Shown here in pieces: positions 28,758 through 38,529 of a stretch of 64,000 nucleotides of DNA; within the stretch, counting starts at the first letter, position 1, and the number at the start of each line of letters is the position of its first letter. The stretch comes from Bacteroidales bacterium (GTDB lineage Bacteria > Bacteroidota > Bacteroidia > Bacteroidales > FEN-979), in contig JADGPR010000007.1 of NCBI GenBank assembly GCA_017882335.1, positions 1-64,000 on the forward strand, given 5' to 3'. The position numbers and the translations under genes are program-made. The notes under the pieces were generated by a model that had not been told where the DNA came from, searched no databases, and saw only the letters and a list, made by a program, of their open reading frames with translations.

Positions 28758-29990
28758 ATGTCAGTAAACGAATTCGATCTTATCATTGTTGGCGCAGGTC
28801 CTGCCGGATGCACCACCGCGTTAAACCTGGCAGGTTCATCGCTGAAGGTTGCAATAGTCGATAAAGCGGAGCTGCCTGCCGAAAAGGTTTGCGGGGATGC
28901 ACTTAGCGGAACGGCACTGAATGTCATCAAACGGTTACCGGGCAATTGCTTTGAAGAGTTCCTGGAACTGGAACCAAAGACTCCTTCCTGGGGAATACGT
29001 TTTGCTGCCCCAAACGGGGAGTTGCTCGATGTACCCTTCGTCCTTGATAAAACTCCGGAAACACCGCCTCCGGGATATATCTGCAAAAGAAAGATCTTCG
29101 ATGGATTTTTGCAGCAAAAAGTGAAGGAGGTGACGCCCTTTAGCATGACCGGCAAATTCCAGGTAAAACAGATTTTAAGGGAAAAAGAATTTTTCATCCT
29201 GAAAGGAGAAAAAGAGGATCTGAGATGCAGGATGATCATAGGGGCAGACGGAGTTCATTCAACTGTTGGGAAAATTCTTGCAGGTCATTCACTCAATCAT
29301 AAGCAATACTCCCTAGGGGTCCGGGCCTATTTTACCGGCATCAGGGACCTTCATCCGCAGAATTTCATTGAATTGCATTTCCTGGAAGATCTGCTTCCTG
29401 GTTATCTGTGGATCTTCCCGATGGCAAATGGTCTTGCAAATGTGGGTTTGGGCATTTTATTTGAGAAGATGAAGGCCGCACCAGATTCGTTATCTGCAAT
29501 GCTGCAGCAGATCATCCTTTCGCATCCATCACTATCCGCCCGGTTTAAAGGAGCAGGGATGACTGGAAAGATTGAAGCGCATGGCCTTCCGCTTGGCCCC
29601 GATTCCAAAGCAATATCTGGCGATGGGTTCGTGCTTGCGGGCGATGCTGCATCCCTCGTTGACCCTTTCACCGGCGAAGGCATCGGCAATGCGATGGTCA
29701 GCGGAGAGATCGCCGCCGGCATGATCATGGAAGCATTCGCAGCCAATGATGTTTCTGCCGGATTCCTCAGGCAATATGATGAAAGAATGAGGAAAAGGCT
29801 GGGGAGGGAACTCAAAACAAGTCACCGGATCCAGGAACTCTGTTCGCACCCTTCACTGTTTAATCTCGTAGTTAAGAAAGCCAACAGGAATATAGAGATG
29901 AAAGAGATGTTCACAAAAATGTACACCAGTCAGGATGTACGTGATCAGCTGAAAAGCCCGGGATTTTATCTTAAAATATTGTTCGGGTGA
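28758..29990 (+). CDS. Geranylgeranyl reductase-family FAD-dependent oxidoreductase
   Basis: DLIIVGAGPAGCTTALNLAGSSLKVAIVDKAELPAEKVCGDALSG; GDGFVLAGDAASLVDPFTGEGIGNAMVSG. Confidence 0.92.
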   Translation: MSVNEFDLIIVGAGPAGCTTALNLAGSSLKVAIVDKAELPAEKVCGDALSGTALNVIKRLPGNCFEEFLELEPKTPSWGIRFAAPNGELLDVPFVLDKTPETPPPGYICKRKIFDGFLQQKVKEVTPFSMTGKFQVKQILREKEFFILKGEKEDLRCRMIIGADGVHSTVGKILAGHSLNHKQYSLGVRAYFTGIRDLHPQNFIELHFLEDLLPGYLWIFPMANGLANVGLGILFEKMKAAPDSLSAMLQQIILSHPSLSARFKGAGMTGKIEAHGLPLGPDSKAISGDGFVLAGDAASLVDPFTGEGIGNAMVSGEIAAGMIMEAFAANDVSAGFLRQYDERMRKRLGRELKTSHRIQELCSHPSLFNLVVKKANRNIEMKEMFTKMYTSQDVRDQLKSPGFYLKILFG

Positions 29991-31157
29991 TTAATTGCGG
30001 ATGATGGTGACCGCCCCTCTATAAACCTCATCCCCGTTCTCGCCATGACATTTCAGGATATAATAGTAAACGCCTGCAGCAAGATTTCCTCCATCCCAGT
30101 CACCGCTCTTGTAATTAGTCTTCTCAAAAACTCTTCTTCCCTGGCGATTGAAGATAAACATCTGGTTGGAAAGGTAAATCTCGGAGAGGTCCAGATTCAC
30201 CCCAGAGGGTTTTCCGTCGATAGGATTAATTTCCCGGATTTTCAATGAGCCATTATCGTCGCCGGTTCCCGGGGTGATGGCATTGGGAATGAACAAACGG
30301 ATCGTCTTCACCCATATAGTATCTATAATGGTCGAGTCGCATAACTGTCCGCCGATATTATCCGTAAAGTTCAATTGGACAAAGAACCTGCCTACTTTTG
30401 AGTAATTATGCTGACAAGGATTCACATTAGGGACTTTACTTGTTTTGTCAGAAAAATCCCAGTTCCAGTTGTCAAGGTGCTGTACTGCGGTATCCGGGAT
30501 TGTAACGGTGATCCCCGGGTTACTAAGGTAAATCGTGTCGGGGGGAGGCATGTAAAAAGTGATTTTGTGGAGTTTCAGTACCTCAACGGTGAATTCCCGG
30601 GTCACACAATGCGTCATATCAGAATCGGTAACGGTAATTGTATACCTTCCTTTGGGAAAACCGACACCCAGTGTGTCGAGCTGATGAAATGAACCTCCGC
30701 TCCAAACGTATGTGTAGGGAGGATGTCCCCCGGAAACTAAGATTTTCATCTGACCGTTGCTGTCGCTGGGACAACCTAATGCATTATAACGGTACAGCGT
30801 ATCAATATGCAGCTGGTCCCGCATCCGGATGTACGAGGGAAAGCTTGTATCCACCCTAGTTGAATCCGAAACAACGCATCTATAATTGCCAGTATCCAGG
30901 GCCGTGATGTTCTTCACAACGAGGTATTTTCGGGTGGAATCGAAGATCTCAATGTTATTGAACAACCATTTGTAGTCGTAAATGTAGTTGGCGGGATCAG
31001 GAACGGTATCGCTTACACTCGCCACAAACGTAACTTTTCCTCCCTGGCAAACCGTATCACCAGGAGGATCAACGAACACCCGGGGGAACTGACCAAAGGA
31101 ATGGATAGTTAGGAAGAGGAGAAGGAAGATTAATAGTTGTTTCATTAGTTTCATCAA
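29991..31157 (-). CDS. Secreted PKD-like protein with T9SS type B / gliding-associated C-terminal domain
   Basis: LFIPNAITPGTGDDNGSLKI...MFIFNRQGRRVFEKTNYKSGDWDGGNLAAGVYYYILK. Confidence 0.88.
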   Translation of the reverse strand: MMKLMKQLLIFLLLFLTIHSFGQFPRVFVDPPGDTVCQGGKVTFVASVSDTVPDPANYIYDYKWLFNNIEIFDSTRKYLVVKNITALDTGNYRCVVSDSTRVDTSFPSYIRMRDQLHIDTLYRYNALGCPSDSNGQMKILVSGGHPPYTYVWSGGSFHQLDTLGVGFPKGRYTITVTDSDMTHCVTREFTVEVLKLHKITFYMPPPDTIYLSNPGITVTIPDTAVQHLDNWNWDFSDKTSKVPNVNPCQHNYSKVGRFFVQLNFTDNIGGQLCDSTIIDTIWVKTIRLFIPNAITPGTGDDNGSLKIREINPIDGKPSGVNLDLSEIYLSNQMFIFNRQGRRVFEKTNYKSGDWDGGNLAAGVYYYILKCHGENGDEVYRGAVTIIRN

Positions 31158-31198
31158 TTCGGCTGTAAATTTATGAATTTATCCGGATAAACAAATTC

Positions 31199-31564
31199 CT
31201 AAAACTCACCTTTCGTCAACATTACCAGCATGCAGCCCTCGATTATTTCGATCCCTCTGGATCTCAGAAGCTGTTCAAGTTCCGGGTTTTCCGTTCCGGG
31301 ATTGAAGATGACCCTGACTGGGTTGATTTTCAGGATGTAATCGATAAATGAGGATTGATTCTTCGGACCTATATACAAGGTAATCGTATGGATTTCCCCG
31401 AGTTCCGGAAAGGGTTTCATGATCTTCACTTCACCGATGGCGCCTTCGCGCCTGCCAATTGCAACCACGGGAATGTGATGACGCACAAGTTTGATCACCG
31501 CTTTATATGAAAAACGATGGGGTTTCAGGCTTGCTCCAAGTACGAGGGTTCTCTTTTGCTGCAC
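31199..31564 (-). CDS. CoA-binding domain protein
   Basis: TLVLGASLKPHRFSYKAVIKLVRHHIPVVAIGRREG...VIFNPGTENPELEQLLRSRGIEIIEGCMLVML. Confidence 0.9.
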   Translation of the reverse strand: MQQKRTLVLGASLKPHRFSYKAVIKLVRHHIPVVAIGRREGAIGEVKIMKPFPELGEIHTITLYIGPKNQSSFIDYILKINPVRVIFNPGTENPELEQLLRSRGIEIIEGCMLVMLTKGEF

Positions 31565-31618
31565 GGGTTAGTAACGTAAATCCGGGTATAAAAGTACAAA
31601 GCAACGGTCAAAAAGAAC

Positions 31619-31655
31619 GGATGCTGGATGCTAGATGCTGGATGTGTGGATGAGT
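31619..31655. repeat. 7-nt array (ATGCTGG family)
   Basis: atgctgg atgctag atgctgg atgtgtg gatgagt. Confidence 0.75.
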
Positions 31656-31700
31656 GTATAAAGAGTGATGTGTTACGCTACTGATATCTATCGAAAATGA

Positions 31701-31756
31701 ATTAATTATCAATTATCCATTATCAATTATCAATTGCTTATTGCCTAATGCCTCTT
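31701..31756. repeat. 7-nt array running into the 3' end of the DEAD helicase gene
   Basis: attaatt atcaatt atccatt atcaatt atcaatt gcttatt gcctaat gcctctt; stop codon at 31745-31747 lies inside. Confidence 0.85.
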
Positions 31757-32953
31757 TTTCGGCCTTGAAGCATTTTTCCCCGGTCGCTGCCTGGCAGGTT
31801 TGCCAGGGCTGTACTCCGGAGCTTCTCCAAATTGCACCGGTACCGATGCTTTGTGAACAGGTTTCTCCAGTATACTTTCGATAGCAGCGAATTTATGCTG
31901 TTCCCTCATGTTGATGAAGGTGATGGCCACACCGGAAGCAGCTGCACGGGCCGTACGCCCGATCCGGTGTATGTAATCCTCCCCGTCATTAGGCACATCA
32001 TAATTGATCACCATGTCGATGTTTTCCACATCGATACCGCGGGAGAGGATGTCCGTTGCCACAAGAATATTCAGCTCCCTGCTTTTGAACGACAGCAGTA
32101 CGCTTTCCCTTTGCTGCTGTTCAAGTTCCGAATGAATCTCGTCCACACTCATACCCAGCTTCCCCAACTCGCGCCTGAGTTGTTTGGTGCTGCTTTTGGT
32201 TGAGCAAAAGATAAGTACGGACTTATCCCTTATGGGTTTCAGGATGTGCATGAGCAACGGGATCTTCTGGGCGTTATTCACCACATAAGCAAGTTGCAGG
32301 ATCTTTTCAACCGGTTTCGAAATCGCGATGCTGACGGATAACGGGTCCTTCAATACCTTCTGGGCGAGTATCCTGATCTCATCCGGCATGGTTGCGGCGA
32401 AGAACAATGTCTGGCGCTGGGATGGCAAGTAGGAAATGATCTTGTTGATATCGTAGGAAAAACCCATATCGAGCATCCGGTCTGCCTCGTCAAGGATCAG
32501 GCATTGCAATCCTTCGAAATTCACATAACCTTGGTTTATGTGTGCGATCATTCGTCCGGGTGTACAGACTACCAGGTCAATGCCATCTTCAAGCGACCGT
32601 TTTTCCCGGAGGAAGGTGGTCCCATCGGTCCCCCCATAAACCGCAATTGAACTGACCTGTGTATAATAGGAAAGCCCTTCCATATGCTGATCAATCTGCA
32701 TTGCAAGTTCCCGGGTTGGCACGATCACAAGGGCTTTGATACGATCCCGCCTACCGGAACCCATGATCCGGTGAATGACCGGCAGTAAGAAAGCGGCGGT
32801 TTTGCCGGTTCCCGTCTGGGCATTAGCAATAATATCCTTTCCTTCCAAGATCAGGGGTATTGTCTGTTCCTGGATGGGTGTTGCAATATCAAATCCCATG
32901 GATTCAATACCCTCCAGTAGGGCAGGTTTAAAGCCGAATTCGGTGAATTTCAA
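31745..32953 (-). CDS. DEAD/DEAH-box RNA helicase
   Basis: ANAQTGTGKTAAFLLP; VPTRELAMQ; CTPGRMIAHI; LDEADRMLDMGF; ATDILSRGIDVENIDMVINYD; YIHRIGRTARA. Confidence 0.97.
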   Translation of the reverse strand: MKFTEFGFKPALLEGIESMGFDIATPIQEQTIPLILEGKDIIANAQTGTGKTAAFLLPVIHRIMGSGRRDRIKALVIVPTRELAMQIDQHMEGLSYYTQVSSIAVYGGTDGTTFLREKRSLEDGIDLVVCTPGRMIAHINQGYVNFEGLQCLILDEADRMLDMGFSYDINKIISYLPSQRQTLFFAATMPDEIRILAQKVLKDPLSVSIAISKPVEKILQLAYVVNNAQKIPLLMHILKPIRDKSVLIFCSTKSSTKQLRRELGKLGMSVDEIHSELEQQQRESVLLSFKSRELNILVATDILSRGIDVENIDMVINYDVPNDGEDYIHRIGRTARAAASGVAITFINMREQHKFAAIESILEKPVHKASVPVQFGEAPEYSPGKPARQRPGKNASRPKKRH

Positions 32954-33149
32954 AATAACTGGTTTATTGGTGAACTGAATTAGCCGGCAAAGGTAACAAT
33001 AAGGGTGACACCCCGTACCTGGAGCACGCCACTCCCAATATCATTAACATCAGGAAAAAGAATACCTGTTTCATGAATTTGCTAAATTGATATTTTATAC
33101 ATCCGTGTCTATGAACTGCCGCCATCCGCCTGAGTCCCTCTTACGTAAT

Positions 33150-35057
33150 TCAATCCATAACAACTATTTTACAGCCCCCGATAACTGTGTTATCTGAGGA
33201 TTCAACAAGCAGGTAATAAACCCCGCATGAAAGATTGCCTTTTTGAAAAGTCAGCACCGGCTGGTTTTTCATCCAGGGCAAAACACGCACTTCTTTCATC
33301 CCGGAATCATAAATTGTAACTTTCTTATCAAGGTTATTCCATTTCGATCGCAGGATCTTGATTGTTGCAGTTGACCTGAAAGGATTCGGGTAGCACCTCA
33401 CCATCTGTGAGCTGAAAGGATTGCCATTGTGATCCCCGATCCCTGTAATCAGTCGCTGAACCAGTTCGATCCCATCACCAGTGCCAAGGTTGCGTGAATA
33501 TTGTTTGTCGGTGTCATTGTTCCAGTGTTCATGGGTTCCCATACTCGCTATCCGCGTTCCATCATGATTGGGATTATAGATGATTCCCGGTGCCCAGTTG
33601 GCCGAATCGGCTGCCTGGTGAAGGTAGTCATCGCCGCCATCTATATGTGAATAGGTGGTAAATTGTGCACGGACGAAATCAAACCCGACCGATTCTATGG
33701 CAACATGGTCCTGGGAAACGATCACCGATGACGGCCAGTCATTGTTGAAGGGCACCATCTGCCATTTCTTCGGTGCACAAACCGGCATATCCCCGCCCCA
33801 CAACCCGTCGATCAGGAACAATGCAGTTTTCTCTCCAAGATCCTTGTGTTCCATGAGGTCAACCAGGCATCTGTATTTCCCGTAACCGTTTCCTATTCCG
33901 GACCCGTCCGGGCTGGGAAGTGAATAGTGCAGGTGCGACGACCATTCCCGGCATATTGATCCGAAATGATTCTTTGCACAGAATGTCCCACCGGCGAGGT
34001 CGTGTTGTTTCAGGCAGGCCATGTTAATCATATACGAAGCATCAATATATGCCTGGGGAAGAGAATCAGAAATAGTTCCGTCGCTGTAAAATAACACAGG
34101 CGCTGAGGTCGGTACGGCACGGGTCCGCCCGTGTTTACCGAACCGGTCAAGGTATTTAACCGAGGGGAAAACGCTGTGGCAGATTTCCCAGTAATGATCA
34201 AAGAACAACCGGTCGGGATCACCCACGGAGATATCTCCTTCCGCCACACCTGCAAAATTCACCAGCTGTTTAAGCATCGACAGTATAAGCTGAGGGGCAA
34301 TATCCATGTATTCAGTCAGCGCACTTCTTTGATAAGTACTTGTGTCAACGTTGGGAATATACCCGGTAGTTATATTCACCTTGATCGCAATCTTTTGTCC
34401 GGACGTGTAACCTGTATTCCCGTGGCCATGCGTCTGGTTGTAGTACCGGAAAATAGCATCCCACGCAAGGCTGTCATTATCTGTACCGGTCAATGTACGG
34501 ATCGCTTTGGATAGCATCTTATCCGTCTCCACCTGGCTGGTATTCTCATTCTGCCACCAGTAATCGCCGGCAGTATTGGTGCAATTTTCATTGGTTGCAT
34601 CAGGATCCCATACCCAAACCACCCTGCCGGGGTATGTACCACGTGCAATCCCTATGGGTTGGTTCCGTACTTCCTTAATCATGAGCGTTTTTGCCGAGAG
34701 GGGAATCGTGCTATGATACATTGAAAACAGGAAGGCAAACAAGAGCAGGATGATGAAGCCTGTACCCAACATGTAATGAGAGTTTTTAAAGCTCGTTCGT
34801 ATCTTTTTTACAGCAAACACAGAAGTTGCAATTCCCGCAAGATAAAGGACAAATGCAGATGCAAACGGGGCTGCAACCCGCATGCAGGGATAGTTCGCGC
34901 GACTGGGTTTGGGTATCACCCGGATGAGGAACCACACTGTTGCGATGATCCCGAGGAGAATTAAGCCGAACCTGGTTCTTGTTTTACGCTCCATGAACCA
35001 TTTTTTCTCAAGCTGGAAACGCGAATTTTTCATTGGACCTGAGTTTAGACGTATCAT
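33150..35057 (-). CDS. DUF362-like protein with N-terminal TM segments and a T9SS-type C-terminal domain
   Basis: Three hydrophobic segments in the first ~120 aa; IAIKVNITTGYIPN...MINMACLKQHDLAGGTFCAKNHFGSI; C-terminal VRCYPNPFRSTATIKI...GVYYLLVESSDNTVIGGCKIVV. Confidence 0.7.
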   Translation of the reverse strand: MIRLNSGPMKNSRFQLEKKWFMERKTRTRFGLILLGIIATVWFLIRVIPKPSRANYPCMRVAAPFASAFVLYLAGIATSVFAVKKIRTSFKNSHYMLGTGFIILLLFAFLFSMYHSTIPLSAKTLMIKEVRNQPIGIARGTYPGRVVWVWDPDATNENCTNTAGDYWWQNENTSQVETDKMLSKAIRTLTGTDNDSLAWDAIFRYYNQTHGHGNTGYTSGQKIAIKVNITTGYIPNVDTSTYQRSALTEYMDIAPQLILSMLKQLVNFAGVAEGDISVGDPDRLFFDHYWEICHSVFPSVKYLDRFGKHGRTRAVPTSAPVLFYSDGTISDSLPQAYIDASYMINMACLKQHDLAGGTFCAKNHFGSICREWSSHLHYSLPSPDGSGIGNGYGKYRCLVDLMEHKDLGEKTALFLIDGLWGGDMPVCAPKKWQMVPFNNDWPSSVIVSQDHVAIESVGFDFVRAQFTTYSHIDGGDDYLHQAADSANWAPGIIYNPNHDGTRIASMGTHEHWNNDTDKQYSRNLGTGDGIELVQRLITGIGDHNGNPFSSQMVRCYPNPFRSTATIKILRSKWNNLDKKVTIYDSGMKEVRVLPWMKNQPVLTFQKGNLSCGVYYLLVESSDNTVIGGCKIVVMD

Positions 35058-35070
35058 ATGCTAACATTTG

Positions 35071-35118
35071 AAATGACGAAATAGCGAAATTCAGCTCATC
35101 AGCTCACTAGCTATTCTT
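35071..35118. repeat. 8-nt array starting at a stop codon
   Basis: aaatgacg aaatagcg aaattcag ctcatcag ctcactag ctattctt. Confidence 0.8.
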
Positions 35119-35845
35119 CCTTCACCTTTATCTCCGTCTTGGGCGGCTCGGGGATTTTGTCGGTTTTGATGAGGACACCATGGTTATAAATATCGGTCGA
35201 TACGAGTTTTCCGTCGAGGTCGTAAGTGAACCATTTGCCTTCAGGATAACCGTTGAGGTATTGCCCGGCGTTGAACTTTTGCCCCGTAGGATAAAACACC
35301 GTCAGCGGCCCTTCTTTCAGGTCATTATTATAGGTTCCCTGCAGTTTTACCGTTCCGTCATCAAAATACTGTATCCACGATCCTACCCGCAGTCCCTCTT
35401 TCCAGTTGATCACCTCCGCAACGGTCTTTCCGGCAAAATAGGTCTTAGCTGTGCCGTTCTTCTTCCCGGTTTTATATATCTCTTCCGAAACTAGTGATTC
35501 ATCAAATTCGCTGAAGAAACGCCACAACCCTTCCCGCTTCTCATTCACATATTTCCCTTCTGCATTTTTCTTACCGTTGGGGAAATAAATTGTCGTGTTG
35601 GTGGTCTTCCCGTCTTCTGAAAAAACGGAAACCGCCTTTCTCGATCCACCGGGAAAATAATATTTAAAAGTACCTTGCGGGATGTTGTTCTTGAACTGTC
35701 CCTCATATACTTTCCGGCCGGCGGAATCCAATTTAATCCATTGATCCTGTCTCCTTCCGGCTGCATCTTTTTTATTGAATGTTTCCTGGTTAAACCCGGT
35801 AAGCGGAATCATCGCGATGAGGATAAAAAAAAGAAATTGCTTCAT
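35111..35845 (-). CDS. MORN/YwqK-like repeat protein
   Basis: Repeated KxYxGxxxNNxxxGxxxYYxxG units ([44 protein letters not shown]). Confidence 0.8.
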   Translation of the reverse strand: MKQFLFFILIAMIPLTGFNQETFNKKDAAGRRQDQWIKLDSAGRKVYEGQFKNNIPQGTFKYYFPGGSRKAVSVFSEDGKTTNTTIYFPNGKKNAEGKYVNEKREGLWRFFSEFDESLVSEEIYKTGKKNGTAKTYFAGKTVAEVINWKEGLRVGSWIQYFDDGTVKLQGTYNNDLKEGPLTVFYPTGQKFNAGQYLNGYPEGKWFTYDLDGKLVSTDIYNHGVLIKTDKIPEPPKTEIKVKEE

Positions 35846-35863
35846 GTGGTCCTTATAAAACTG

Positions 35864-35871
35864 TACTTTTG
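35864..35871 (+). promoter_or_regulatory. Bacteroidota -7 promoter element (TACTTTTG) for recR
   Basis: tacttttg upstream of the TTG start at 35894. Confidence 0.5.
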
Positions 35872-35893
35872 CGGTTGTAAAAATAAATATAAT

Positions 35894-36517
35894 TTGAACA
35901 CCTATCCGTCAAAACTCCTTGAGAATGCTGTTTCGGAACTATCGAAACTGCCGGGCATCGGGCGTAAGAGTGCACTGCGGCTGGCTTTGCACCTGCTCCG
36001 GAAAGATGTTTCAGAGGTGGAGGCTTTCGGAAATGCAGTGATAAAGATGCGGAAGGAGATCCGCTATTGCAGGGAATGCCACAACATCTCCGATGCCGAC
36101 CTCTGTTCGATCTGTGCCAGTCCCAAAAGGGATAAATCAACCATCTGTGTGGTGGAAACCACCCGGGACGTTATGGCCATTGAGAACACCGGGCAGATGA
36201 GTGGAGTTTATCATGTACTTGGCGGGATCATCTCGCCCATGGAAGGGATCGGGCCCGAAGATCTTAACATTGAAAGCCTGGTCGGGCGTATTACAGAAGG
36301 AGAAGTGAAGGAGATTCTGCTTGCGCTCCCCACCACCATCGAAGGCGATACGACTAATTTCTACCTCTACCGCAAGTTGAAAGATTTTACACTGAAAGTC
36401 ACCACGCTCGCCCGCGGCGTTTCCATTGGTGATGAACTGGAATTTACCGACGAGGTTACCCTGGGACGTTCCATCCTGAACCGTACGCCTTATGAGGGGA
36501 TGTTTCTTAAGAAGTAG
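35894..36517 (+). CDS. recR: Recombination protein RecR (probable TTG start)
   Basis: [86 protein letters not shown] track start at 35675 overlaps the divergent gene. Confidence 0.95.
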   Translation: MNTYPSKLLENAVSELSKLPGIGRKSALRLALHLLRKDVSEVEAFGNAVIKMRKEIRYCRECHNISDADLCSICASPKRDKSTICVVETTRDVMAIENTGQMSGVYHVLGGIISPMEGIGPEDLNIESLVGRITEGEVKEILLALPTTIEGDTTNFYLYRKLKDFTLKVTTLARGVSIGDELEFTDEVTLGRSILNRTPYEGMFLKK

Positions 36518-36605
36518 CTGGCGAACTGGCGAGTTGATGAGCTGATGAGTTGGTGAGTTGGCGAGTATATTTATTTACTTTGTGACTCTGTAACTTTGTG
36601 ACTTT
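36518..36605. repeat. 8-nt array beginning at the base after the recR stop
   Basis: ctggcgaa ctggcgag ttgatgag ctgatgag ttggtgag ttggcgag tatattta tttacttt gtgactct gtaacttt gtgacttt. Confidence 0.9.
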
Positions 36606-36610
36606 TATTT

Positions 36611-36645
36611 AGCATCCAGCATCCAGCATCCAGCATCCAGTCTTC
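36611..36645. repeat. 7-nt array (AGCATCC)n ending at the stop of the convergent gene
   Basis: agcatcc x4, then agtcttc. Confidence 0.85.
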
Positions 36646-36868
36646 ACTCTGTTCCGAACAATTTCAACTGGTTGGCTGATACTCGCGGAGTACAGGGTGA
36701 TAAACCGGCATAATTGTCGAGCAGGGGGCGGATGGACTTTTTAATGATCTTGGTGGGAGTTGTGCCACGGCTCCTGCAGAAATTTTCAAGCGACCGCTTC
36801 TGGCGCATGGTCAGTTTCAGTTTGAGCGTCCTGTAACGGACAGGTTTCCGGACTTTCTTTTTTGTCAT
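36644..36868 (-). CDS. Small basic hypothetical protein (possible RHH-like), ATGA overlap with glmM
   Basis: LTMRQKRSLENFCRSRGTTPTKIIKKSIRPLLDNY; start ATG overlaps the glmM stop TGA. Confidence 0.6.
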   Translation of the reverse strand: MTKKKVRKPVRYRTLKLKLTMRQKRSLENFCRSRGTTPTKIIKKSIRPLLDNYAGLSPCTPRVSANQLKLFGTE

Positions 36869-38268
36869 TTTGTATTTTTCTCGTTCAGGATTTCCTTGAA
36901 ATCATTGATGATCTTTTTTGCAAGGTTTTCGGCCTTGGCAAGAAGGTCACTTTCGGCATAGATCCTGACAATGGGTTCGGTATTCGATTTCCTCAGGTGA
37001 ACCCATTCGTTGTCGAAATGGATCTTCACCCCGTCGATGGTGGTGATCTTCATCGATTTGTATTTCCGGATGATCTTTTCCAGTATCTTGCCGATATCCA
37101 TCTCCGGTGAAAGCACGATCTTGTTCTTTGAGATAAAAAAAGAAGGATAAGTGTCGCGGAGACCAGAACAGGTCTTCCCCGATTGTGCAAGGTGTGTAAG
37201 GAAAAGTGCGATCCCCACCAAGGCATCTCTTCCATAATGAAGTTCAGGATAGATCACGCCGCCATTCCCTTCACCGCCGATCACTGCTTTATGCTTTTTC
37301 ATCATCTCCACCACATTCACCTCCCCTACTGCCGAGGCAAAATATTTTCCGCCGGCTTTCTCTGTAATAATCCCGAGCGCCTGTGAAGAGGATAAATTGG
37401 AGACCGTGTTCCCAGGCCGGTTCTGCAGGATATAATCGGCCACAGCCACCAGGGTATATTCTTCGCCGAAGGGCTCCCCTGCTTCGTTGATAATGGCAAG
37501 GCGGTCCACATCGGGATCGACCACGATGCCAAGGTCGGCATTGATTTTCACCACCCTTTCACAGATCTCATTAAGGTGTTCGGGAAGCGGCTCCGGGTTG
37601 TGTGCGAATTCCCCGTCCGGCTCGCAGTTGATTGGATCGATCTTATCTACACCCAATGCTTTCAGCAGCATCGGGACTGCAATGCCCCCGGTTGAGTTGA
37701 CCGCATCCACAGTGATGCTGAAGCGTGCTTTCTTTATGGCATCGGCATCGACCAGCGGAAGGTCCAGTATCCTATCAATATGTTTTTGGAGGAAGGAATC
37801 ATCGTAGGTATATCTTCCCAACTGGCTCACTTTCGCAAAACGGTAATCCGAAGCTTCAGACATCCTGATTACTTCCTGATTGTCAGCTTCAGATAGAAAC
37901 TCCCCAAGATGGTTGAGTAGTTTCAGTGCATTCCATTGTTTCGGGTTATGGCTTGCCGTGATGATGATGCCTCCCTGTGCACTGGTTTCGAGCACGGCCA
38001 GTTCGGTGGTGGGCGTAGTGGTGAGGCCGATATCGATCACGTCGGCGCCCATGGCAAGAAGGGTTCCTGAGACCAGGTCGCTTACCATGCCACCGGAGAT
38101 CCGGGCATCCCTGCCGATGACAACCTGCAGGTTGTTGTCCTTAAATCCCTTCTTTATAAATTCCGTAAATGCCGCTGTGAATTTTACGATATCATCCGGT
38201 GTCAGTCCTTCTCCGGGTTTTCCGCCAATGGTTCCTCTGATACCGGAAATAGACTTTATAAGGCTCAT
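36865..38268 (-). CDS. glmM: Phosphoglucosamine mutase
   Basis: SISGIRGTIGGKPGEGLTPDDIVKFTAAF; GGIIITASHNPKQWNALKLLN; DPDVDRLAIINE; GGEGNGGVIYPELHYGRDALVG. Confidence 0.93.
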   Translation of the reverse strand: MSLIKSISGIRGTIGGKPGEGLTPDDIVKFTAAFTEFIKKGFKDNNLQVVIGRDARISGGMVSDLVSGTLLAMGADVIDIGLTTTPTTELAVLETSAQGGIIITASHNPKQWNALKLLNHLGEFLSEADNQEVIRMSEASDYRFAKVSQLGRYTYDDSFLQKHIDRILDLPLVDADAIKKARFSITVDAVNSTGGIAVPMLLKALGVDKIDPINCEPDGEFAHNPEPLPEHLNEICERVVKINADLGIVVDPDVDRLAIINEAGEPFGEEYTLVAVADYILQNRPGNTVSNLSSSQALGIITEKAGGKYFASAVGEVNVVEMMKKHKAVIGGEGNGGVIYPELHYGRDALVGIALFLTHLAQSGKTCSGLRDTYPSFFISKNKIVLSPEMDIGKILEKIIRKYKSMKITTIDGVKIHFDNEWVHLRKSNTEPIVRIYAESDLLAKAENLAKKIINDFKEILNEKNTK

Positions 38269-38305
38269 CTTCTGTCTTAAGTTTAAAGCAAAAGTACTTT
38301 TTTTT

Positions 38306-38368
38306 TAATTATGGGTATTAGGTATTGGGTTTTGGGTTTTAAGTTTTAGATTCTGGATGCGGCATGCT
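38306..38368. repeat. Drifting 7-nt array upstream of glmM
   Basis: taattat gggtatt aggtatt gggtttt gggtttt aagtttt agattct ggatgcg gcatgct. Confidence 0.8.
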
Positions 38369-38488
38369 GCCTTACTGTTGTAGGCAGGTATACTCACAAA
38401 AGTAAAGTTTTTTTAATGTCTGGTAAAGATGTTGTTGAAAAAAAATAAAATCTGGGCCATGGCTGGAATCGTCCTCATTTATTTTTCG

Positions 38489-38496
38489 TATTTTTG
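38489..38496 (+). promoter_or_regulatory. Bacteroidota -7 promoter element (TATTTTTG)
   Basis: tatttttg upstream of the TPR gene at 38530. Confidence 0.4.
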
Positions 38497-38529
38497 CAGA
38501 GGTTATAAAAAGCGGTTAACTGCTGACTC

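Noticed and set aside
35111-35845. YwqK-like protein as a toxin-antitoxin antitoxin
   Set aside because: No toxin partner is adjacent; MORN-like repeat proteins are often mislabelled this way.
36518-36645. Possible CRISPR or minisatellite
   Set aside because: Units are 7-8 nt with no spacers and no cas genes, so it is not CRISPR; reported as a short-period array instead.
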